A DNA stretch of 64,000 bases from Thermoplasmatota archaeon (lineage in GTDB: Archaea; Thermoplasmatota; Thermoplasmata; UBA10834). The notes beneath the pieces are model-generated. The model was not told the origin of the DNA and did not search any database. It saw only the letters and a list, made by a program, of their open reading frames with translations. Both the position numbers and the translations under genes were made by a program. Position 1 is the stretch's first letter; every line of letters starts with the position of its first letter. Positions 41,406 to 51,219 of the stretch are shown here, in pieces. The stretch is from positions 62,001 through 126,000 of the forward strand of contig JAHIRF010000008.1 in assembly GCA_018818785.1 (NCBI GenBank), given 5' to 3'.

Positions 41406-44400
41406 CTACACGCCGTAGGCACGACCTTTCACCAACCAAAGGTCCACGAGATCACCTGTGTCCTTGACGAGGAATCCTGAAACATACTCCCTTGGCACCC
41501 CCTCCAGATAGGCGCCGAATTCAACCGCCCAATTGCCCCATGATCGACCCACCAACCTGCCCAATGCCGGAATGTTGGGAGCGATCGATACGACCATCGT
41601 GAGCCTGTTCTCCAAGGCGCTCGCAACCCCCAGGACCTTCAGCATCTTGGGCGTGCCTATCTCGAACAGTAGCTCGAATCGGATATACAGACCGGATAAG
41701 AAGCTCGATGGAAATTGAGGATATGCGATGGGATTGCTCGCCCTCCCAAGGTTCACAACGAATGTCGCGAAAGTGTGGATTAGCCATCGAAGCACATCCA
41801 CGATCGCGTCTCCCGTCACCACAAAAGAGGTCCTGAACCCGAATCCAGCTGACCCGCTGGCATCGCTCAGGGTCACCTCGATGTATATGATGACCTCATG
41901 GATCACCTCGTTCACTATGGAGAGCAGGTTCTCGATGAAGTGGGACAGAATGCGCTTTCCCAGGAGCGTCACGAAATCCAGAGATGCTGATACTTCCGAC
42001 AACTTCGTCTCTTCGAACGCTTCTTTGAATGCTTTGAAGAGAGCCTTCGCTATGAAATCCGACGTGGAGAGCAGCACGGATGCGCCGTTCGAATCGCCCT
42101 TGGTCCCATCACGAAGCTGCCATTTAGGGCCACCGTCCCATGAGCGCTGATGTGTCCGCGCATCATTCGCGCTGTCGCTCAGCGTAGGTGTGACATCGAC
42201 GATCTTGCCCTCTGAATCCCGGAGTATCAGAGAGTCGCCGTCATTGAACGGGTCTCCGGAATAGCCGTTGTCTATGGACGTCTGTGGGAATGTGAAGACC
42301 TTGAGGCCGTTCGCCGGTATGGTGCCGTATATCGGCAGTTCCGTGCTCATGCCATGAGCGGTCTCGATCACCCAACCATCAACGCACCGAGATTCTGCCA
42401 GCGGGTTGTACAGCTCCACCCATTCGCGTCCGGAGTCATCGCCCTGAGGGTTCGCCTCGAACTCGTTGACCACGACATCCGTCGGGAAAGGCGGAGAGTA
42501 CTTCAATCGTAAACCCGCCTCGATCGAGGCGGACATACCCAGGACAGGTATGGGTATGTTGGACAGGAAGAGCCCTGCACCTGGAAAGTCTGATGTCGAT
42601 ACCTCGGCGATCTCATACGGCTCAGCTTCTGGGATGACGAGGTCCATGGCCCACGTCTCCGCTCTGCAATGGACCTCCACGAACCTCCTCAGGATGATCA
42701 TGAGAGGATCGACAACGACCTCGACGGTGACATGCTTCAGGGACAATGTCCCGTTGACGACCACATCGAACCTGCCATCGGATAGTCTGGCGATCCTGAA
42801 CCCGAATGAGATCCCAGGACCGAACCTGTCCGTGCATACGATGATCCTTACCAGGTCCTGAGACTTTTTGTAGAGGAGATCCGGGAGATTGGTGCGTACG
42901 ATTATCGTGAAGCCATACATTGTGATTCGCAGCTCCACTGTCCCAACAAGGTCGATGAACAGTTTGACAGCTTTCGCCAGAGCAGAATCGGCGAACTTCT
43001 GGATGTATTCCTGAAGCAGCTCGACCATCGATTGCGTGGCCTTTGCAACCAACGCGAGGACCCGCGTTGCATACCCCGCGAGCGTCTCGAACGCATCCTG
43101 GAAGAATGTGAATAGTCGCTCCATACCGTCCTTGATCCAACCGACAAGCGGTTCGATCGTGGACCATAGTATCTCATAGAACTTCCTTGCCGCGTTGATG
43201 GCATCCGTCAAAGCGGTGTTCGTTGGATTGTAGTCCACGCCATCCAACGGCCATGACGATTGGACCATGACCGGGACGCATATGTCCACTAGGATCTGCA
43301 TTCGGGAACTCTCCTCGCCGCAGATCAAGGAGAGAAGAGAACAGCTCTCGGACGATAGCTCGATCTCCACGAGACCCTTTGCGGAGACCAGCCATTGGGT
43401 AGAATAGGGAGTGGCGGACGCATTGGACAGCGAAGTCATGTGTGTGTTCGGATAGTCCTGTCCGGCACGATCATAATCCCATGGCCGCTTCACCTGGACC
43501 AAAATATCATCCGTCGGGAACAACTGCTCGATAGAGGAGTATCCGATCGATGGATCGTATGGTACCTCGGTGAGCGGTGGAAGACCTCCTTGGACCACGA
43601 TCGAGAGACTCTCGTTCAAGACGGACGATATCCCATCCGCGGCCTCGCGTTCGCCATCCCAGAACTCGAATGGAGTAAACAGGTCCACATAGACCGACCG
43701 TTTGTATGAGGAGATACGGCTCTGAGCCAAAGTGGCATTCGCCACGCACTCGACCTGCGTCTCTAGGAGAGTCGCGATTCCGGGGATGGTCCCCGCACCG
43801 TATGCGAGCAAAGATGCGAATGTATCTACCAGTGGACCAGCGAAGCCATCGTCTGCCTGCTCGATTGACCGATCGAACGCAGACCCGAAACATTCGACGT
43901 AGAGGGAGCACAGAGAATCGTAACTCCCTGAGGCGGATGCAGACACCCCCCATTCGTCATCGTACCTCACATCGTGCTCGACGATCTCCTGTAGCTGCTG
44001 ACGAACGGACACACCCAGATCAGGTATGTACGCATATCGAGCGCTGTCGAGTACCACGGATGCGATATTGGAGCACATCTCCGTCCTAAGATCCTCGGGG
44101 AATATGCTCGACTCATGATCTCCGATGAAATCGATGAAGCGATCAACTAGCTTGTACTGGGTGCTGTAAAACGGCAATGAGCTGGCTGCAATCATGATGG
44201 CTTCAGGGTCGGTACATACGGTGACATCGCCTGCATGGTCGGCCATCAATGAGAACATGTCCTCTCCGTCCATTGGATCGACCGAACAGCCGCTAATCTC
44301 CATGGACGACGCGGAGGCGAGGTCGAAAGCTAACCTCTGGACGCAATCATACATAAGATCCTTGATCTCCCCTTGGCATTCCTTGAAGACGGGATAGAAC

Positions 44401-45896
44401 TCGGCCCACAGATCGGATTCCAGGAGGTTGTATTCCGGGACGTCAGCATCTGCCAAGATGCCTCCCACCCAGACAGGATAGAGATTGCCAGAAACATCTT
44501 CGACATAGTATACTCTCTCGGGAACTATAACGAAGAAATCACAGTCGCATGAAAATGTCTCTGAGTAGAGCAGCGGGGAGTAATCGACGATTGCAAGGCT
44601 GCGTTCCATCCACGAACGGACGGAATCGGCGGAGTCGTCCTCCCCGGTCAGGAACTCCATCACATCGTCGATGGTGTTGGATATCGATTCTAGAACCTCG
44701 TCCGCCACATTGAACAGTCCCAGGAACCCGAAATAATCCAGGTACTTGATCACCAGCATATCAGCGATGCCAGCAATGGCTTGTGCCATCACGATTGCCG
44801 GGTCCAGCTGGAGTTCTCTCAAGCCTAGGAACCAAAGGAAAAGCTCTGCGGGATCGAGCGAGCACCCCGAGCACGATAGCAGGGCGAGCAGGCCGAGCAT
44901 GCTACCTCCGCAGGCATCGACCACCTCCGAAGAAAATGCTCCATCGATTGACCGGAACAGTCTTGCCTGTTCCAGAAGCAGCGCGACGGCCACCGCGCGG
45001 TAGACATCATGCTCCGTGAGGATCATGTCGGTCGCCGAACCGTTAGAGTACAACGGCACGCCGAAACCATCGAGAACTCTGAACTGGGACAGCGCCGTCA
45101 ACATGTACGTCACCATCTTCCCGATGTCCGAGTACTCTCCGGAGGACGCCTGCTCGAATGCCCGCAGCTTGGATTCGAGGAATGGCAGTGCCGATAGCAG
45201 AGGTTTCTCGAAGCACTCATCTCTAGCGAGGGTGCAATCGTCGGTCTGAATGGAGACCGAGAAGGTCCCCAGGGCAACGTAGTAGGGATTCACAGTACGT
45301 TCACCGATGGAATCGTCCGACGGCGCGGGAAGAGCATCGTACTCCATCGACTGGCCGTCAATCGTGACTTCAGTCGCCTTTCCATCATCTGCCGACAAGA
45401 GGTCCAACGTCCTCTTCTCGGCAAAGAATAGGGATCCGGACCAGTTATGGACTTCGACGTTGAATGCGCCTCGATCACGAGGGAACGAATCGACGACGTA
45501 TGTCTCGACCATACAAGAATATTCCTCGGAGATCAGGGTGTCATTCACAGGATATTCGTCCCACCCCGAAAGGAGTTTGTTGGCCGTAGTTGAAGCAAAT
45601 AATCCCAATTCAATGGTTACCTCGGATATGGCGGCATCCATCGATCGTATCATTTCGGCCCTTCGCTCGTCGGATAGGCGATCGATCTCCCTATTCGCGA
45701 TATATAGGCCCGACGCCGTGGATGCGAGAAGGATCACGACAGCGATCACTGAGAACGAGATCTGAGCGGACTCATCGCTCATTAGCCGATAGCGCTCTTT
45801 GCTGCGCGCACCCAAGTTGGCAATGAGATATTTCACAGTCATCCCATGAGGCAGATGAAACGGTCGAGTGTAAACCCCACTAGCTACATGCAGCAT
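41406..45896 (-). CDS. giant surface protein with lamin-tail domain
   Basis: 1496 residues. A single N-terminal membrane helix (about residues 46-67, AQISFSVIAVVILLASTASG) is preceded by SDES, pilin-like in character, so most of the chain is outside. Long Asp/Ser/Cys-rich helical stretches follow. A lamin-tail domain lies at about 1135-1268, recognised from VVNEFEANPQGDD, WVELYNPLAESRCVDGW and the DGDSLILRDSEGKIVD turn. The last 220 residues form another conserved-looking module. Many cysteines suggest disulfides. LTDs in archaea and bacteria occur on exported enzymes and surface proteins. No catalytic motif is seen. ATG 45896, or ATG 45842, starts it. Confidence 0.88.
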   Translation of the reverse strand: MLHVASGVYTRPFHLPHGMTVKYLIANLGARSKERYRLMSDESAQISFSVIAVVILLASTASGLYIANREIDRLSDERRAEMIRSMDAAISEVTIELGLFASTTANKLLSGWDEYPVNDTLISEEYSCMVETYVVDSFPRDRGAFNVEVHNWSGSLFFAEKRTLDLLSADDGKATEVTIDGQSMEYDALPAPSDDSIGERTVNPYYVALGTFSVSIQTDDCTLARDECFEKPLLSALPFLESKLRAFEQASSGEYSDIGKMVTYMLTALSQFRVLDGFGVPLYSNGSATDMILTEHDVYRAVAVALLLEQARLFRSIDGAFSSEVVDACGGSMLGLLALLSCSGCSLDPAELFLWFLGLRELQLDPAIVMAQAIAGIADMLVIKYLDYFGFLGLFNVADEVLESISNTIDDVMEFLTGEDDSADSVRSWMERSLAIVDYSPLLYSETFSCDCDFFVIVPERVYYVEDVSGNLYPVWVGGILADADVPEYNLLESDLWAEFYPVFKECQGEIKDLMYDCVQRLAFDLASASSMEISGCSVDPMDGEDMFSLMADHAGDVTVCTDPEAIMIAASSLPFYSTQYKLVDRFIDFIGDHESSIFPEDLRTEMCSNIASVVLDSARYAYIPDLGVSVRQQLQEIVEHDVRYDDEWGVSASASGSYDSLCSLYVECFGSAFDRSIEQADDGFAGPLVDTFASLLAYGAGTIPGIATLLETQVECVANATLAQSRISSYKRSVYVDLFTPFEFWDGEREAADGISSVLNESLSIVVQGGLPPLTEVPYDPSIGYSSIEQLFPTDDILVQVKRPWDYDRAGQDYPNTHMTSLSNASATPYSTQWLVSAKGLVEIELSSESCSLLSLICGEESSRMQILVDICVPVMVQSSWPLDGVDYNPTNTALTDAINAARKFYEILWSTIEPLVGWIKDGMERLFTFFQDAFETLAGYATRVLALVAKATQSMVELLQEYIQKFADSALAKAVKLFIDLVGTVELRITMYGFTIIVRTNLPDLLYKKSQDLVRIIVCTDRFGPGISFGFRIARLSDGRFDVVVNGTLSLKHVTVEVVVDPLMIILRRFVEVHCRAETWAMDLVIPEAEPYEIAEVSTSDFPGAGLFLSNIPIPVLGMSASIEAGLRLKYSPPFPTDVVVNEFEANPQGDDSGREWVELYNPLAESRCVDGWVIETAHGMSTELPIYGTIPANGLKVFTFPQTSIDNGYSGDPFNDGDSLILRDSEGKIVDVTPTLSDSANDARTHQRSWDGGPKWQLRDGTKGDSNGASVLLSTSDFIAKALFKAFKEAFEETKLSEVSASLDFVTLLGKRILSHFIENLLSIVNEVIHEVIIYIEVTLSDASGSAGFGFRTSFVVTGDAIVDVLRWLIHTFATFVVNLGRASNPIAYPQFPSSFLSGLYIRFELLFEIGTPKMLKVLGVASALENRLTMVVSIAPNIPALGRLVGRSWGNWAVEFGAYLEGVPREYVSGFLVKDTGDLVDLWLVKGRAYGV

Positions 45897-45935
45897 ACCA
45901 GGAGCGTAAGGCAGAGCTCAGGGACAGCTGGCTCA

Positions 45936-45948
45936 CAATTAAATACGG
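45936..45948. promoter_or_regulatory. shared TATA region of divergent genes
   Basis: CAATTAAATACGG reads as a TATA element toward the antiporter at 45980, and its complement CCGTATTTAATTG as one toward the giant surface protein at 45896. Only 83 bases separate the two start codons, so the two genes probably compete for or share regulation. Confidence 0.4.
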
Positions 45949-45979
45949 ATTAGGATATTCAATCCTCGGATGGGATACA

Positions 45980-47224
45980 GTGGAGACTGAACAGACTCTT
46001 GTCCTGATCTTCGTGGCGTTTCTCGCTGCGAAGGTCGGCGGCGAGATCACGGAACGAATGAAATTACCTGCCGTGACTGGCGAGTTGATGGCAGGGGTGA
46101 TACTGGGCCCATCAATATTGAATCTCATCACCGAGCACGACACATTCTTCGATGTGCTCGCTCAGCTAGGGGCGACATTCCTTCTGTTCTCGGTAGGCAT
46201 GGAGACCAAGCTCTCGGATCTCAAGAAGGTAGGGATGGTCGCTGCATCCGTCGCAGGGTTGGGCGTGGTCGTTCCGTTTATCATGGGCTATTACGTTTCG
46301 CTGCTCTTGTTCGCCTCATCGATCGAGGCGATGTTCATAGGAGCCGCGTTGGTCGCAACGAGCGTCGGAATCACTGCGAGGGTGCTTCAGGACCTCAACA
46401 TGATCAACTCGCAGGAAGCAAAGATAATCCTTGGCGCGGCCGTTATTGACGATATACTCGCGATGATCGTCCTGACGCTGGTATCTGGGACCGCGGCCGG
46501 GAGTCTGACCACACTGAGTGTCGTGATCGTCATCGCAGAAGCAGTGTGCTTCGTCGCCATCGTAACCATCCTGGGAACGAGGATAGTGAAGTACGCTTCG
46601 GGCAAGAGAGAGATCAGGCATGACAAGAATGTCAACGGCACTTGGGCCATCCACTACTCGACAAGGGCATTCAAGAGGGATAGCTGGTTCGACAAGCTCG
46701 TTCAGAAGGAGGCGCCCTTCGTCGTCATCCTGATAATCGTCTTCTTCCTCTCAGCCGCAGCGTCGTTCGTTGGTTTAGCAGCCATAATCGGCGCGTTCTT
46801 CGCGGGACTCATCTTCTCAGACACTAAGGACACCTACGAACTGGAACGCAAGTTCGAGCCGCTCAACCTGCTCCTGGTCCCGTTCTTCTTCGTGGTCATG
46901 GGCGCGAAGGTCGATTTCGGCAACTTCGCAGCCATCGCTCCATACGCGATCATCCTGACAGTGGTCGCTATCCTGAGCAAGCTCATCGGATGCGGACTTG
47001 GCGCCGCGAGAAAGGGCGAGAAGACCGCACTCATAGTCGGAGCGGGCATGGTACCCAGAGGAGAAGTGGGTATCGTAGTGGCCATGATCGGCCTGAACAT
47101 GGGGACTATAGGCAACGATATCTACTCCATAATCGTCCTCGTATCCATCGCCACAACCATCTACGCCCCGTTCCTGATTAAGACGATCATCAAGGCGGAG
47201 AACAAGAAGGGTGATCGAGGTTGA
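45980..47224 (+). CDS. CPA2-family cation:proton antiporter, copy 2
   Basis: A 414-residue exchanger of the same fold as copy 1. The ion site is GAAVIDDILAMIVL; MAGVILGPSILNLI and SVGMETKLSDLKKVG are family segments. A longer cytoplasmic loop (residues 205-235, KRDSWFDKLVQKEAP) distinguishes it from copy 1. The only available start is GTG 45980. No regulatory C-terminal domain is attached. A strong terminator-like hairpin follows. Confidence 0.93.
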   Translation: METEQTLVLIFVAFLAAKVGGEITERMKLPAVTGELMAGVILGPSILNLITEHDTFFDVLAQLGATFLLFSVGMETKLSDLKKVGMVAASVAGLGVVVPFIMGYYVSLLLFASSIEAMFIGAALVATSVGITARVLQDLNMINSQEAKIILGAAVIDDILAMIVLTLVSGTAAGSLTTLSVVIVIAEAVCFVAIVTILGTRIVKYASGKREIRHDKNVNGTWAIHYSTRAFKRDSWFDKLVQKEAPFVVILIIVFFLSAAASFVGLAAIIGAFFAGLIFSDTKDTYELERKFEPLNLLLVPFFFVVMGAKVDFGNFAAIAPYAIILTVVAILSKLIGCGLGAARKGEKTALIVGAGMVPRGEVGIVVAMIGLNMGTIGNDIYSIIVLVSIATTIYAPFLIKTIIKAENKKGDRG

Positions 47225-47271
47225 CCGCTCGACTGCATACTTGCACGTGTGAAGGAAAATGAGAATAAGAT

Positions 47272-47299
47272 GTGCGGCCTCACAGCCGCACGGTTTTTT
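47272..47299 (+). terminator. intrinsic-type terminator between convergent genes
   Basis: GTGCGGC (47272-47278) and GCCGCAC (47285-47291) form a 7-bp GC-rich stem around CTCACA, followed by GG and six Ts. It lies 47 bases after the antiporter stop and 6 bases before the end of the leftward peptidase gene. It is oriented to end the antiporter transcript. Confidence 0.7.
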
Positions 47300-47304
47300 A
47301 TCGT

Positions 47305-48699
47305 TTACTCGAAGTCGAGCACGCTCTCGTCGTAGGCCTGGGTGAACGTGAACACCATCTCGTCCCACCAGGTGTCGACTGTGAACGCCATACCGTAGTA
47401 GACCGTGTTCAGACCCAAGAGTTCCGCATCCTCGATGTCCTCGAACCAGTACGCAGGGTTGATCCAGTAGTACGAGCATGTGAAGTAGATGGATATGCCC
47501 GTCGTCCTCAGAACAGCTCCGCCCGCGGATGTGACATGGTTCTCGTACACAACGACCTCGTCCACCCCATCCTCGATTGCATCGGTCAAGGTTGCGAGCT
47601 CCGGAATCTTCTCACCCAGGAGTTGTGCGTATGATCCGAGGTCGATGAACGGAAAGTGTTCGCCCTCATATGTCGGTATCCTCGGGGTCTGCGACTCCGC
47701 AGACTCTATCGCACCTCGGTAACGGCTGTCCTCCAAGTATCCGCCTTCAAAGAGTTCCTTCGCGAGAGCGTCGATGCTGTTCACAAGGTCAGTGACAGGT
47801 TCGCCCAAGCGTATGAAAGACAGCGTCGTGTCTCCGAAGTACTCTAACCCCTGTCCATTTTCGGAAACCAGGTTCTCGTAATACTCGACGTACGAATCAA
47901 CGACAGCGATCCCGATCTCCTCGATTGTGGGGCGTGGGGATTGCGTCATCACGGAAAGGAATCCCTCATAACCCATCCCAGGTCCTGGCACGAGGTTGAT
48001 GGACGCGAACATGTAGTCCGCGATGTATCTGTTCTCGTAGATGACCTCGATCATCGCGTTCAGGCAGGCATCGTAGCCGAGGATCGTGAGCTTGTAATCA
48101 TCGTCCACACCTTTCCTGAGCTCGGTTTGAGCGGCTGCCAAGGAGGCAGCAGTCTCAGGCGTGGTCAGCCTGGATACCCAGCCGCAGGGGAGTATGGTGC
48201 TGTCATCATAGCACACCCCTCTCCATCCGCCGCCGTGATCCCAGAGCACGAGCATGTAGTGGTCCGCCGGAGCATAGGTGAACGCGGTCACGACGGCCCA
48301 TGTGAGCCTGTTGCCGTCGCCCATGTCGACCTCTCCTGGGCAGGACTTCTCAGGAAATAGATCGCAGTCACATCTCAGCTCACCGGTCTCCGAGTCGAAG
48401 TGCGACACACCTTCCTCGATCACGAGCCAGTGGGTGCCTTCAGTGAGAGACCACGTGTCCAATAGGACGATGATGGTCACACCGTTCTTCGAACCTACGG
48501 CCTCCATCTCCAGAAGGTCGTCGATCGCTAAGTCCTCAAGGTTGTTGTCTCCGTCGAGATAGACGAAGACGGTCCATGTGCCTGATCCATCTTCCACGGT
48601 CTTTTCAGCGGATCCAGCATTGGCAATCATGCCGGTCATGGCCATCGAAGCGGACAGCAACAGACCCATTACCAAAACACAAGTTGGTGTTCTTCTCAT
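47305..48699 (-). CDS. exported C11 (clostripain-like) cysteine peptidase 2
   Basis: A 464-residue peptidase. The signal segment (TCVLVMGLLLSASMAMTGMIANA) is followed by WTVFVYLDGDNNLEDLA; the dyad is His155 in LWDHGGGWRG and Cys212 in GYDACLNAMIEV. It is longer than copy 1, with an extra region near residues 300-370. I start at ATG 48699 because GGGGG lies 7 bases upstream; an in-frame ATG at 48747 lacks one. Between the TATA element and the start codon lies a perfect 20-base palindrome. No membrane anchor is seen at the C-terminus. Confidence 0.93.
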   Translation of the reverse strand: MRRTPTCVLVMGLLLSASMAMTGMIANAGSAEKTVEDGSGTWTVFVYLDGDNNLEDLAIDDLLEMEAVGSKNGVTIIVLLDTWSLTEGTHWLVIEEGVSHFDSETGELRCDCDLFPEKSCPGEVDMGDGNRLTWAVVTAFTYAPADHYMLVLWDHGGGWRGVCYDDSTILPCGWVSRLTTPETAASLAAAQTELRKGVDDDYKLTILGYDACLNAMIEVIYENRYIADYMFASINLVPGPGMGYEGFLSVMTQSPRPTIEEIGIAVVDSYVEYYENLVSENGQGLEYFGDTTLSFIRLGEPVTDLVNSIDALAKELFEGGYLEDSRYRGAIESAESQTPRIPTYEGEHFPFIDLGSYAQLLGEKIPELATLTDAIEDGVDEVVVYENHVTSAGGAVLRTTGISIYFTCSYYWINPAYWFEDIEDAELLGLNTVYYGMAFTVDTWWDEMVFTFTQAYDESVLDFE

Positions 48700-48725
48700 T
48701 TCTCTTCCCCCGTTAGTAACCATCC

Positions 48726-48745
48726 GATGGACATAGATGTCCATC
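48726..48745. promoter_or_regulatory. perfect palindrome GATGGACAT-AG-ATGTCCATC
   Basis: Two perfect 9-base arms are separated by AG. The site lies 27 bases before the peptidase 2 start codon and downstream of its likely TATA element (ATTATTATAG on the minus strand, about 48771-48780). The two-base spacer argues for a DNA operator rather than an RNA hairpin. A repressor bound here would block the transcript at or just after its start. Confidence 0.6.
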
Positions 48746-48839
48746 ACAGGTGTACTGACTCACAATCATACATCGAGCTATAATAATTTTCCTCGCTCCG
48801 AGTGCCCTTGGGGAATATAAATGGAACGCGAGGACGATG

Positions 48840-49586
48840 TCAGGGCTGGCGGTCAGACATTATCCTCAGGAATTCCTCGAGGTGCGCGGCAAGCGATTCG
48901 TTATCAGTGTACCCGCAGGCTGAGAGATCGGCAGCGGCTAGGAGCGCAGCCTTCCCATCGCTGATCACATCTGTCGCTATGAGACCGTCCCTCCGGACAA
49001 CCTCGATATCCTTGGGGGCCTTCACAAAGGGAGTCGTGATGACCTTCACATGGACCCCGCGGCTGACTGCGCTCCCGAACCTCTTGCCCAAACGCCTTCG
49101 GATTGCTGGAAACGATGGGGAGGATATGATGAAGGTGTGCTCCGCCTTGTCGATCATCTCACCGATCTTGTCGAGCACCCGGCTCTTGCCCAATATGGTG
49201 TAGACCAGCTGGGGGACTCCTTTGTCAGAGAGTATGTTGCGGACCGAATCGATCTTAGAGAAGGACTCCTTAATCTCCGCGATGAATCGTTCGGAGAGCT
49301 CTGAAGGGGATATAGGAGAGAATATCCGAGGCCTGCCTTGCTTCGATTGAATGAAACCCTTCTCACTGAGGGATATCATGACCTTGTATGAAGATGTCCT
49401 TGGAATCTGCGCGACATCCGCTACAAAATTGGCAGAAGAAGGGCCGAGTGCCACGAGAGCGATATATGCTCTGGATTCGTAATCGGACAACCCCAGTTTC
49501 GAAAGTGCTCCAGATATCTTGAAGTACTCTGCCATGAGTTCGTCCGCATTGCCACCTAGCCGTGCAATAGTCGCTTTGAGGTCCAT
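48840..49586 (-). CDS. TrmB-family transcriptional regulator
   Basis: 248 residues. After a 30-residue helical lead, the TrmB winged helix reads LGLSDYESRAYIALVALGPSSANFVADVAQIPRTSSYKVM; a phospholipase D-like/TrmB effector domain follows (TFIISSPSFPAIRRRLGKRFGSAVSRGVHVKVITTPF). TrmB proteins commonly sense sugars, but here the effector is unknown. It is divergent from the tetraether lipid operon, and an inverted repeat overlaps its predicted transcript start. Autoregulation and control of lipid genes are therefore likely. The ATG at 49586 would be leaderless or nearly so. Confidence 0.9.
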   Translation of the reverse strand: MDLKATIARLGGNADELMAEYFKISGALSKLGLSDYESRAYIALVALGPSSANFVADVAQIPRTSSYKVMISLSEKGFIQSKQGRPRIFSPISPSELSERFIAEIKESFSKIDSVRNILSDKGVPQLVYTILGKSRVLDKIGEMIDKAEHTFIISSPSFPAIRRRLGKRFGSAVSRGVHVKVITTPFVKAPKDIEVVRRDGLIATDVISDGKAALLAAADLSACGYTDNESLAAHLEEFLRIMSDRQP

Positions 49587-49587
49587 T

Positions 49588-49606
49588 TGTAGCAGTAATA
49601 GCTACA
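49588..49606. promoter_or_regulatory. candidate TrmB operator TGTAGC-N7-GCTACA
   Basis: A perfect 6-base inverted repeat lies 2 bases before the trmB-like start codon and directly upstream of the BRE of the lipid operon TATA box (GTTTAAAT, 49611-49618). The same TATA read in reverse (GATTTAAAC) would start trmB transcription at about 49588, inside the repeat. Binding would repress the regulator gene and could activate or tune the lipid operon. Confidence 0.55.
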
Positions 49607-49654
49607 TAAGGTTTAAATCATTGCCTGAAAATCTATCTCCGGGATAGGGATATC

Positions 49655-51208
49655 ATGCTGACAAAAGACTCATCGTTAGCAAAGGGCTTGCCAAAGACCA
49701 CGGAGAGCCTGTGTCCAGAATGTCTGTCTATCATTCAAGCGACCATCCGCGAAGATGACGGGAAGGTCGTTATGGAGAAGACATGCCCGCAGCACGGCAG
49801 TTTCAAGGATGTCGTCTGGTCCGATGCAAAGACATACCTGAGGGTCGAGAAGTGGGCAAAGGATGGGATGGGCGTCATAGACCCGGCCATACCGAAAGCG
49901 AAGCAGTGCCCGTTCGATTGCGGCCTCTGCGACCTTCACCTCAGCCACACCGCGCTCGCCAATCTCGATCTTACGAACAGATGCAACCTGAAGTGTCCGA
50001 TCTGCTTCGCGAACGCCAATTCTGCAGGTTACGTGTACGAACCGGACTACGACACGGTCATCAAGATGCTCAAGCTCCTGCGATCGCAGAAGCCGGTTCC
50101 ATGCCCAGCAGTCCAATTTTCCGGCGGGGAACCGACGATTTATCCACACTTCTTCAAGGTCATAAAGGCTGCCAGGGAGATGGGTTTCGCTCAGGTCCAA
50201 GCTGCGACGAACGGCATAGAATTCGCAAAGAGCCTGGAATTCTGCAAGATGGCGAGCCAGGCCGGTCTCAACACATTGTACCTGCAGTTCGATGGCATGA
50301 GATCTGAAATCTACGAGAGGGCAAGGGGCAAGGACCTCCTCGCCACTAAACAGAAGGTCGTGGACAACTTCAGGCAGCTGCCAACGCACCCATCGATCGT
50401 GCTGGTCCCCACGGTAGTCAAGGGAGTCAACGACGATCAGGTCTGGCCCATACTCGACTATGCGCTCAAGAATATGGACGTTATCAGGGGAGTCAACTAC
50501 CAGCCCGTCGCGTTCACCGGTAGGATGACCCGTGAGGAGTTGGTGGAGGGGAGATACACGCTCACCGACCTGATACACGATGTCGAGGAGCAATCTGGCG
50601 GCAAGATCAAGGCGTCTGACTGGTACCCAGTCCCGACAGTCGTGGCGGTGTCCGAACTCGTCGGCGCCATTGCTGGGAAGAACATGGTCACATTCACGAA
50701 CCATACGCACTGCGGACTCGCGACCTATCTCTTCGTGAAGGACAACGAACACATAATTCCGCTCACGAGATTCATAGATGTCGATTCGCTGTTCACGGAG
50801 CTGTACGAGCTGGCAAAGAAAGCGAGCGGGAAGAAGGTCCAGTTGTTCACGAAGGTCAAGGCGTACAGCCTGATCAAGAAGCACATCAAGAAGGACCAGC
50901 TGCCAGAGGGCATGAACGTCATGGAGTTCCTGAACGTGCTCAAGCGGGTCTTCTCGGAGGACACGAAGAAGGGATTGTCCAAGTTCAGCTGGAACATGAT
51001 GTATGTCGGCGCGATGCACTTCATGGACTCGTATAACTACGATATCGAGAGGGTGAAGAGATGCAGCATACATTACACCACCCCGGATATGAGGCTGATA
51101 CCATTCTGCGCCTACAACTCCGGCCCGGTGTATAGGACCGATGTGGAGAAGCGCTTCTCCATCCCATTGGACGAATGGAGGAAGAAGCACGGTGATCAGT
51201 ACACGTGA
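49655..51208 (+). CDS. tes: radical SAM tetraether lipid synthase (Tes family)
   Basis: A 517-residue radical SAM protein matching the Tes/GDGT-MAS group that joins phytanyl chains of archaeol-type lipids into tetraethers. A Cys-rich N-terminal part (LCPECLSIIQ, KTCPQHG and KQCPFDCGLCDLH) precedes the SAM cluster Cys110, Cys114 and Cys117 in RCNLKCPICFANAN, then FSGGEPTIYP. Late cysteines (RCSIHY, PFCAYNSG) may bind further clusters. Ferredoxin and geranylgeranyl reductase genes follow closely, which supports the lipid role. ATG 49655 has AGGGAT upstream. The function rests on family resemblance and context. Confidence 0.88.
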   Translation: MLTKDSSLAKGLPKTTESLCPECLSIIQATIREDDGKVVMEKTCPQHGSFKDVVWSDAKTYLRVEKWAKDGMGVIDPAIPKAKQCPFDCGLCDLHLSHTALANLDLTNRCNLKCPICFANANSAGYVYEPDYDTVIKMLKLLRSQKPVPCPAVQFSGGEPTIYPHFFKVIKAAREMGFAQVQAATNGIEFAKSLEFCKMASQAGLNTLYLQFDGMRSEIYERARGKDLLATKQKVVDNFRQLPTHPSIVLVPTVVKGVNDDQVWPILDYALKNMDVIRGVNYQPVAFTGRMTREELVEGRYTLTDLIHDVEEQSGGKIKASDWYPVPTVVAVSELVGAIAGKNMVTFTNHTHCGLATYLFVKDNEHIIPLTRFIDVDSLFTELYELAKKASGKKVQLFTKVKAYSLIKKHIKKDQLPEGMNVMEFLNVLKRVFSEDTKKGLSKFSWNMMYVGAMHFMDSYNYDIERVKRCSIHYTTPDMRLIPFCAYNSGPVYRTDVEKRFSIPLDEWRKKHGDQYT

Positions 51209-51219
51209 GGTGATTATCT

